Assembly: GCA_964631175.1 (NCBI GenBank)
Contig: CAZVWH010000002.1
Coordinates: forward strand, 1-64,000
Direction of reading: 5' to 3'
Length of the DNA: 64,000 bases
From: CAZVWH01 sp964631175
GTDB lineage: Bacteria; Planctomycetota; Phycisphaerae; Sedimentisphaerales; Anaerobacaceae
In this document: positions 58,492-64,000 of the stretch, piece by piece
How positions within the stretch are numbered: the first letter of the stretch is position 1
Layout: each line of letters begins with the position of its first letter
The notes under the pieces: generated by a model
Seen by the model: the letters and a program-made list of their open reading frames with translations, nothing else
The model's database searches: none
Told to the model about the DNA's origin: nothing
Translations under genes and position numbers: made by a program

Positions 58492-60162
58492 ATGATTTTC
58501 ACGCTGCATAGATATATATTTCGGGAGCTTTTCAGAGTTTTTGTGCTGGCTGCGGTTTCCCTGACGCTAATTTTGAGCCTGGGCAGTATTCTCAGACCCG
58601 TACAGGAATACGGCGTAGGACCTCGGCAGGCGGTCCATCTTATGGGCTATTTTTTGCCAATAATCCTGACATTTGTCTTGCCGATAGCGGCTTTATTCGC
58701 CGGTGCTCTGGTTTATGGGCGATTTGCAAGCGATAATGAGCTTGATGCCTGCAAGGCAAGTGGGATTAGTTTGCTGACACTGGTCTATCCGGGACTTGCT
58801 TTAGCAATTATGGTCGCAATTGCAAATTTGATGTTGAGTTTTCATGTAACGCCTGTTTTTGTACGCATGGCGGAAAAATCCATCAAAGCCGACGCCAAAC
58901 AAATACTGTTTCGCAATATCAGGCGAAGAGGATACTATATGTTTCCACAAGATAAGAGGTGGTACCTGATTTATGCCGACTATGCCAACTTGCAAAACGA
59001 TACCCTCTTAGGAGTAGTCATCACGGAGGGCAGCAACGACAGAATAAAAAAACTTACTACTGTTGACAGCGCTAGAGTAGAATTTGATTCACATGGAAGA
59101 TTCAATGAAGTAAGAATAATCGCGCGTAATCCATATCATATTAGCCCTGAGGATAATGTGTGGTTTTCATCCCAATGGGTGGCGTTTACGAGGGAGTTTG
59201 GCTCACTTCTGGAAGAGGATATAAAGTTCAAAAAGATCGATGAGATGAAAAGAATTCAGGTTGATCCGATGCGGTTTGCCCCTATCGCAGAACTGGCTCA
59301 TAGGACTTACGCGCAATTCACCGCCGACTTATTAGCACAGGACATCGCAGTCAAAGTTGCCGGCGGCACTAATAGTTTTTATAGGCTGCACAGCGGCGAT
59401 AAGTTTGTCGAATTTACAGCCAAGAATTGCAGAGTAAAAGATGAGAGAGAAATTGAGTTATCCGAAGATGTTGTGGTTATAGAATCTAATGTGGTCGTTG
59501 AGTCCGGCACAGTCAGAAAGCATCCCTTTAGGACACTGCGATGCAAAAAGGCATCGCTGTATATCGAAGGAAAGCATTCACCGTCGGTATTAACAATAAC
59601 GATGGAGCTGTACAGTCCTGCATGGCAGCTCGTCACGGCGGAGCGTGCCGTAGCCGGGCAGGTGAATGGGCAGAAAGGGGTAGCGATTGGAAGACATCGA
59701 ATTGCAGGCTTGATTCCACCAGCTAATGTTGACATACGAGAGAGATACGAAACCGAGTATGTTTTGGGTGCTATACAAAAAGCTACGAAGTCGTCAATAC
59801 TACAGAAAGGACCAAGCTTGCAGCTAAGAGGCCTGCAGCATGAGCTTGCCAGAAGGGTGCAAAAAACATTGGCTGAAATTGCCGCTGAGCTACATTCCCG
59901 GCTTGTGTTTGGAATAGGCTGTGTGCCAATGATATTAATTGGCATCGGACTGGGTGTTATTAAAAAGGAAGGTCATCTGCTCAGTGCTTTTGCCGTAAGT
60001 TGTGTGCCGGCTGCAGTGCTGATAGTGTGCATAATGTGTGGCAAAAACATTACTGAGAATCTTAGCTCACAGGGAGTTTCAGGTATAGTATTGATATGGA
60101 CAGGTCTGGGGTTTTTATCAATTTTGGGAGCGGTTATATACTATAGGTTGTTGAAGAATTAA
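58492..60162 (+). CDS. LptF/LptG-family permease, long form
   Basis: Inner-membrane permease of the YjgP/YjgQ family, which with LptB takes lipopolysaccharide out of the inner membrane. Three helices at the N-terminus (IFRELFRVFVLAAVSLTLIL, YFLPIILTFVLPIAALFAGA, the third at about 100-120) and three at the end (from LVFGIGCVPMILIGIGLGVI) flank a large periplasmic domain. The FASDNEL-DACKASG coupling block is present. At 556 residues it is much longer than the usual 360, because the periplasmic part (about residues 125-460) is expanded. AAGGTAAGAG precedes the ATG. The second member is encoded 121 bases downstream. Confidence 0.85.
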   Translation: MIFTLHRYIFRELFRVFVLAAVSLTLILSLGSILRPVQEYGVGPRQAVHLMGYFLPIILTFVLPIAALFAGALVYGRFASDNELDACKASGISLLTLVYPGLALAIMVAIANLMLSFHVTPVFVRMAEKSIKADAKQILFRNIRRRGYYMFPQDKRWYLIYADYANLQNDTLLGVVITEGSNDRIKKLTTVDSARVEFDSHGRFNEVRIIARNPYHISPEDNVWFSSQWVAFTREFGSLLEEDIKFKKIDEMKRIQVDPMRFAPIAELAHRTYAQFTADLLAQDIAVKVAGGTNSFYRLHSGDKFVEFTAKNCRVKDEREIELSEDVVVIESNVVVESGTVRKHPFRTLRCKKASLYIEGKHSPSVLTITMELYSPAWQLVTAERAVAGQVNGQKGVAIGRHRIAGLIPPANVDIRERYETEYVLGAIQKATKSSILQKGPSLQLRGLQHELARRVQKTLAEIAAELHSRLVFGIGCVPMILIGIGLGVIKKEGHLLSAFAVSCVPAAVLIVCIMCGKNITENLSSQGVSGIVLIWTGLGFLSILGAVIYYRLLKN

Positions 60163-60244
60163 CGCCGTCAATGCTGTAAAGCGAATAAAAACATGGTGAG
60201 TAACATTGGCAGCAGCTCAAAAAATGGTTGGCTAACATGGAATC

Positions 60245-60270
60245 ACTACCTGAGGTTCAACCTCAGTGAT
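60245..60270. repeat. Perfect palindrome before the second permease gene
   Basis: ATCAC, three bases, CTGAGGT, TCA, ACCTCAG, TGAT. It ends 14 bases before the start codon at 60284, covering the region where a leader would be. Confidence 0.5.
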
Positions 60271-60283
60271 ATATAAAGCGGAT

Positions 60284-61384
60284 ATGAAAATATTAGATAA
60301 ATACGTTGCAAGAAATTTCCTGCTCGGCTATGCGATTGCCTTTTTTGTTTTAATAGGCCTGCGAATAATTATTGATTTGTTTATAAATCTTGATGAATTT
60401 ACCGAGCATGCGAATCTTGGCGTTCTTGCTGTTGCCAGGAACATTCTTGTCTTCTATGGCTTGAACACCACGCTTTACTTTAGGGATTTTGCCGGGATGA
60501 TCACCGTCGTGGCGGCAGCCTTTTCACTAAGTAAAATGGTTCACCTAAATGAGTTAGTAGCTATAATGGCTTCAGGGGTTAGTTTGAAGCGTGTCATTGG
60601 GCCGATTGTACTTCTTGGTTTATTGTTGACCGGCTTATTGGTTATCGACCAGGAGCTTATAATACCATCACTTAGAGATAAGCTTGCCCGTGAGCATGAT
60701 GATGTCCCCGGTCAGGAACACTATGATGTATGGTTTATCAGAGACAGCAAGGGTTCACTTATCTGCTCTCAAAAATTTGATGTGAAGACGTCCACACTGT
60801 ATCAGCCTACCATTCTCATTCGCCGTAAGAACGAGGCTGGTGTTTGGGATGTTATAGGGCAAATTTCAGCCGATAAGGCAGTGGACGCCCATCAAACCGG
60901 CCGATGGCATTTGACCAACGGACACTTCATCGCAAAGGATTCTATAAAAGGCGCCCAGCCGATAGCTGTTTACAATAATGACGTTACCGCAAGAGACATC
61001 CCGGTCAGGCGCAAGTCCGAATACAAGACTTTGCTGAGTTCGCGACAGTTAGCTACCCTTGCAGCACAGGCACAACAGGGAGCAAAAATCACAGATTTGC
61101 GTCAGCTTTACAGCCAGAAGCATTTTCGTATTACTGAGCCGATTATCAACCTGGCAATGCTTATGTTATGTTTACCGATTTTAGTTTGTCGTGATCCAAA
61201 ATCGATGAAATCTGCGGTTATGATTAGCTTTTCGATGGTAGGAGCGTGTTTTGTTGCCACTTTTATTTGCAAGATGCTTGCGCCTGAGGCAGATAGCTTT
61301 TATCAAATAGGGTTCTGGGCGTGGATGCCGGTCTTTATCTTTCTGCCGACAGCTTTTATCGAACTGGATTTAATGAAAACGTAG
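60284..61384 (+). CDS. LptF/LptG-family permease
   Basis: The partner of the previous gene product, with standard length (366 residues). Start region MKILDKYVARNFLLGYAIAF, then helices at LRIIIDLFINLDEF-AVARNILVFYG and TVVAAAFSLSKM; the coupling block is NELVAIMASGVSLKRV; the final three helices begin near TEPIINLAMLMLCLPILVCR and end with WMPVFIFLPTAFIELD. ATG 60284 matches the family start. One LptF and one LptG copy are needed for an outer-membrane exporter, so this supports a Gram-negative envelope with lipid A-type glycolipid. Confidence 0.88.
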   Translation: MKILDKYVARNFLLGYAIAFFVLIGLRIIIDLFINLDEFTEHANLGVLAVARNILVFYGLNTTLYFRDFAGMITVVAAAFSLSKMVHLNELVAIMASGVSLKRVIGPIVLLGLLLTGLLVIDQELIIPSLRDKLAREHDDVPGQEHYDVWFIRDSKGSLICSQKFDVKTSTLYQPTILIRRKNEAGVWDVIGQISADKAVDAHQTGRWHLTNGHFIAKDSIKGAQPIAVYNNDVTARDIPVRRKSEYKTLLSSRQLATLAAQAQQGAKITDLRQLYSQKHFRITEPIINLAMLMLCLPILVCRDPKSMKSAVMISFSMVGACFVATFICKMLAPEADSFYQIGFWAWMPVFIFLPTAFIELDLMKT

Positions 61385-61399
61385 CCTCTGCCGGAATAT

Positions 61400-62725
61400 T
61401 TAGCTTGGTGTCACGCCACTTTGGTGCTTTATCGCCTCGCGGATTTCTCTATTTATTCTTACACTGCACCACTGTCTGCCGCACATAGAGCAGTAATCGG
61501 CAGAAGGAATTCGTTTTATCCCCATTTCTTTACAGGCCTCAAGGTGCATGGCTTCGGCTGTTTGTGGGTCGAGTGACGCAGCTAAATGAGTTGGCCAGTC
61601 CAGATTTGTCCGTGCAATGCTTAGCTTCTTATCCTGCTCGGATGCACCTTTTAATCCGCGGGCAACATCCGCAGCGTGCGCTGCGATTTTTGCTGCGACG
61701 ACTCCGGCTCGAACGTCGTCCGCATTGGGCAGGCCCAGATGTTCTTTCGGCGTGACGTAGCACAGAAATGATGCACCGTAAAAGGCGGCAGCAGTCCCAC
61801 CGATCGCAGATGTTATGTGGTCATAACCTGCCGCAATATCGGTCACTAACGGCCCAAGAACATAAAACGGTGCGCCCCGGCAAATCCGCTGCTGGATTTC
61901 CATGTTGTATTGTATCTGGTCAAACGGCACATGGCCGGGACCTTCCACCATGACCTGACAGCCTCTTTCCTGTGCTCTCTGGGTAAGTTCGCCTAAGGTC
62001 CTTAATTCCGCGAGTTGAGCCTCGTCAGTAGCGTCGGCAATAGCACCCGGACGAAGACCATCGCCAAGAGAAAAACAAACATCATATTCAGCTAATATGT
62101 CACACAGCTCGTCGAACATCTCATACAGCGGATTTTGTTTGTTATGATATAGCATCCATTTGGCAAGTAACGCTCCGCCTCGACTAACGATGCCCGCAAT
62201 ACGATTCTCAAGTAACGGCAGATGCTCTTTTAGCACCCCGGCGTGAATGGTGAAGAAATCCACACCTTGTTTAGCCTGCTTTTCAATAACCTCACAGATT
62301 ATCTTGCCGTCTATGTCTTCGATGTCACGGTCTTTAATCATTTCGTAGATGGGCACTGTTCCGAAGGGCACGGCGCAGCGGGCAAGAAGTTCACAGCGAA
62401 TATCGTCGAGATTGCCGCCGGTGCTTAAATCCATAATCGCGTCGGTACTGGCTTCCATCGCAGCCTGCATTTTTTCGATTTCAGCCTGGACCGAGCAACG
62501 TTCACTGCTTGTGCCGATGTTTGCATTTACCTTTGTGCGAAGCGCTCGCCCTATACCAATCGCTTTCAGATTGGTTTTTAAATGTAGCTTATTTGCTGGT
62601 ATTACCAGCCGACCGGCAGCAAGCTCAGACTGAACAAGCTCGGCTTCGAGGTTTTCACTTTCAGCAACAGATTTTATCTGTTCGGTGAGCGTTCCAGCCT
62701 GAGCGGCTTGCAACTGCGTTGTCAT
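61400..62725 (-). CDS. thiC: Phosphomethylpyrimidine synthase
   Basis: Radical-SAM enzyme making the pyrimidine half of thiamine from aminoimidazole ribotide. The 441 residues have VNANIGTSSE, DLSTGGNLDDIR, PFGTVPIYEM, DFFTIHAGVL, SRGGALLAKWM, SLGDGLRPGAIADATDEAQ, MVEGPGHVPFDQI and PFYVLGPLVTDIAAGYDHI. The C-terminal CSMCGRQWC supplies the CxxCxxxxC cluster. It is the shorter form lacking the N-terminal extension of proteobacterial ThiC, as in clostridia. AAGGAG lies eight bases before the ATG, and a TPP riboswitch precedes it. No other thi gene is adjacent. Confidence 0.96.
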   Translation of the reverse strand: MTTQLQAAQAGTLTEQIKSVAESENLEAELVQSELAAGRLVIPANKLHLKTNLKAIGIGRALRTKVNANIGTSSERCSVQAEIEKMQAAMEASTDAIMDLSTGGNLDDIRCELLARCAVPFGTVPIYEMIKDRDIEDIDGKIICEVIEKQAKQGVDFFTIHAGVLKEHLPLLENRIAGIVSRGGALLAKWMLYHNKQNPLYEMFDELCDILAEYDVCFSLGDGLRPGAIADATDEAQLAELRTLGELTQRAQERGCQVMVEGPGHVPFDQIQYNMEIQQRICRGAPFYVLGPLVTDIAAGYDHITSAIGGTAAAFYGASFLCYVTPKEHLGLPNADDVRAGVVAAKIAAHAADVARGLKGASEQDKKLSIARTNLDWPTHLAASLDPQTAEAMHLEACKEMGIKRIPSADYCSMCGRQWCSVRINREIREAIKHQSGVTPS

Positions 62726-62748
62726 TTTCGGGACTCCTTACTCATAAT

Positions 62749-62777
62749 AAAAAATCGCTTCCGGCAGGAAGCGATTT
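62749..62777 (-). terminator. Riboswitch-controlled intrinsic terminator of thiC
   Basis: Minus-strand AAATCGCTTCC, loop TGCC, GGAAGCGATTT then TTT. Eleven perfect pairs followed by a T-run. Its 5' arm is also complementary to the end of the aptamer (GGAAAGCGATT), giving an antiterminator. Confidence 0.85.
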
Positions 62778-62810
62778 GCTCTTAACACACTGTTAGATTT
62801 CAGCATAGCC

Positions 62811-62916
62811 AATCGCTTTCCTACGCAGGCATATCCGCCGGCCCGGCAATTGTCCTGATCAGGTTCAAAGGGTTTTTTCTCTCAGGCCTAATGTTCTTCA
62901 AGCCACCCCTAGCGAA
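62811..62916 (-). promoter_or_regulatory. TPP riboswitch (THI element)
   Basis: Minus strand shows the conserved core: AGGGGTGGC, CCTGAGAG, ACCCTTTGAACCTGATCAGG and ATGCCTGCGTAGGAAAGCG. P1 forms from TTCGCT at the 5' end and AGCGA at the 3' end. With thiamine pyrophosphate bound, P1 is closed and the downstream terminator forms; without it, GGAAAGCGATT pairs with the terminator's first arm. Confidence 0.93.
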
Positions 62917-63040
62917 CTTACTATTATTATAGTTTTCTAATCCTTACAGTCAAACAAATATTTGGCTTAATGTTACGCTAACAAATAAATATTCCTCGCA
63001 AAAAACAATCCTTTGTTCGCTGCACAAACCGTGTTTCTCA

Positions 63041-64000
63041 CTATTTATCCTTTTTAACAGGGCTTAACCTGAATAAAAGCACATCGTGTGAAGCAATCTC
63101 ACCGGCAAAATCATCTTTGGTTGTGCCGAGGTCCTTTTTCTGCCATAAATCGCGAACTTCGTAGGTGCCTTTTAGAAACCAAAGGTGCGACCACTTTAGC
63201 CTAATTTGCAGAGGACTATCGCTGTCGTTTAAAAAGCACACAGCCCATTTGCCGTCTGAAAGTTGCTTGACCCAGATTTCTTTTCCCGGGTGCTTCATGA
63301 ACTGATAGCCCTGTTTGCCCAGCGGGTCCTGGTCGATGGCAATCACTTCTTTGTTGGTCAGAATATCACGAACCTCACCAGACATTTTTCTGACATCGTT
63401 ACCAGCCATCAAAGGCGCAGCAATCATACACCACAAACTGAAATGCGCCCTGGACTCGGCCAGCGAGAGTCCAGGATTGCCGACTTCCAGCATATCCGGG
63501 TCGTTCCAATGGCCGGGGTCAGCATACTTTTCCAGGCCTACCTGGCTATCGAGGATGACCTTCCATCCCATGCTATACACTTCCTGGCAGTCATAGCAGT
63601 CGGTAATGTCACCTGTTGTTCTCCATAAGTGACCGATGTCCTTTGCCCACAACCATGGTTTGTTATTACCCCACTCACAAATGCTGAGCACAATCGGCCG
63701 ACCCGCCGCATATAAGGCATCCCGCATCGTTTTATAAGTCTCTTTGGCATCAGCCGTACCGTGGTTGCACCAGTCATACTTTAAATAATCCACTGACCAA
63801 GAGGCGTATGTCCTGGCGTCTTGATACTCGTGTCCTCGGCCACCCGGATAACCCGCACATGTTTTATTGCCTGCGCAATTATAGATACCGAACTTAAATC
63901 CTTTTTGATGCAGATAATCGGCCAGTGCCTTCATTCCGCTGGGAAATTTGACCGGGTCAGCCACCAGATTACCTTCGGCATCTCTTTCTTTAGCCAGCCA
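63041..64000 (-). CDS. GH27 alpha-galactosidase, cut by the window edge
   Basis: Removes terminal alpha-galactosyl units, for instance side groups of galactomannan. The visible 320 residues are the C-terminal part of a family 27 enzyme; upstream codons in the same frame continue to the edge (WLAKERDAEGNLVADPVKFP), so the start lies beyond it. Marks: GLKFGIY-like GFKFGIYNCAGNKTCAGYPG, nucleophile Asp in YLKYDWCN, acid/base Asp in DPGHWNDPDMLEVGN, and WCMIAAPLMAGNDVRKM. A beta-sandwich C-terminal domain follows (VKQLSDGKWAVCFLNDSDSP). Together with GH26 and GH5 in the window it suggests galactomannan use. Confidence 0.92.
   Translation of the reverse strand, partial: WLAKERDAEGNLVADPVKFPSGMKALADYLHQKGFKFGIYNCAGNKTCAGYPGGRGHEYQDARTYASWSVDYLKYDWCNHGTADAKETYKTMRDALYAAGRPIVLSICEWGNNKPWLWAKDIGHLWRTTGDITDCYDCQEVYSMGWKVILDSQVGLEKYADPGHWNDPDMLEVGNPGLSLAESRAHFSLWCMIAAPLMAGNDVRKMSGEVRDILTNKEVIAIDQDPLGKQGYQFMKHPGKEIWVKQLSDGKWAVCFLNDSDSPLQIRLKWSHLWFLKGTYEVRDLWQKKDLGTTKDDFAGEIASHDVLLFRLSPVKKDK

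Overview
The window looks like a chromosome segment of an anaerobic planctomycete, most likely of the Phycisphaerae type. This is inferred from three things: a very large secreted protein carrying a dockerin-like module, a TPR-secretin with a Gly/Met-rich linker, and intergenic spaces crowded with degenerate short repeats. No rRNA is present to confirm the taxonomy. Genes lie on both strands, and I see no phage, no complete insertion sequence and no CRISPR array.

Layout. 1-2.6 kb: a small membrane protein, a repeat-rich spacer and an unusual chorismate synthase. 2.7-16.3 kb (minus): a secretin-family protein followed by a 3,300-residue exported protein with subtilase, beta-helix, VWA, dockerin and Fn3-like parts. 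16.5-27 kb (plus): tsaB, then exported enzymes (SagB-like nitroreductase, GH26 mannanase, GH5 hydrolase, SGNH lipoprotein), mtfA and an MFS transporter, separated by several families of hairpin repeats. 28.2-35.5 kb (plus): a compact block of archaeal-looking genes (XTP/ITP phosphatase, UPF0282, two paralogous DHPP-synthase-like MBL proteins, methyltransferases, a CcdA-like membrane protein). 35.7-44 kb: MFS transporter, PPC-domain protein, groES, a truncated thioredoxin-glutaredoxin gene, xseA (with an in-frame stop near its end) and xseB split apart by unknown genes, a tRNA-Leu and a purine permease.

44-58.3 kb (plus) is the metabolic core: DUF3786 protein, cooC, a CooF-like ferredoxin, an FAD oxidoreductase, cooS, acsB, acsC, a RACo-type corrinoid activator, a second CooC/AcsF ATPase, acsD and acsE. 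This is a complete carbonyl branch of the Wood-Ljungdahl pathway: CODH makes or oxidises CO, AcsE loads methyl groups from methyl-tetrahydrofolate onto AcsC/AcsD, RACo reactivates the corrinoid, and AcsB assembles acetyl-CoA. The methyl-branch enzymes (Fhs, FolD, MetF) are not here. Together with the mannan-degrading enzymes (GH26, GH5, SGNH, and GH27 at the right edge) it suggests a polysaccharide fermenter that recycles reducing power through acetyl-CoA synthesis; this is inference.

58.5-64 kb: two LptF/LptG-type permeases, thiC under a TPP riboswitch with a visible attenuator, and a GH27 alpha-galactosidase cut by the window edge. The most distinctive signals are repeat DNA that entered coding sequence in frame in cooC and acsC, the REP-like hairpins with an invariant TTTAGCC flank, a 100-bp repeat placed upstream of two unrelated genes, and a VWA domain inserted in a beta-helix module.
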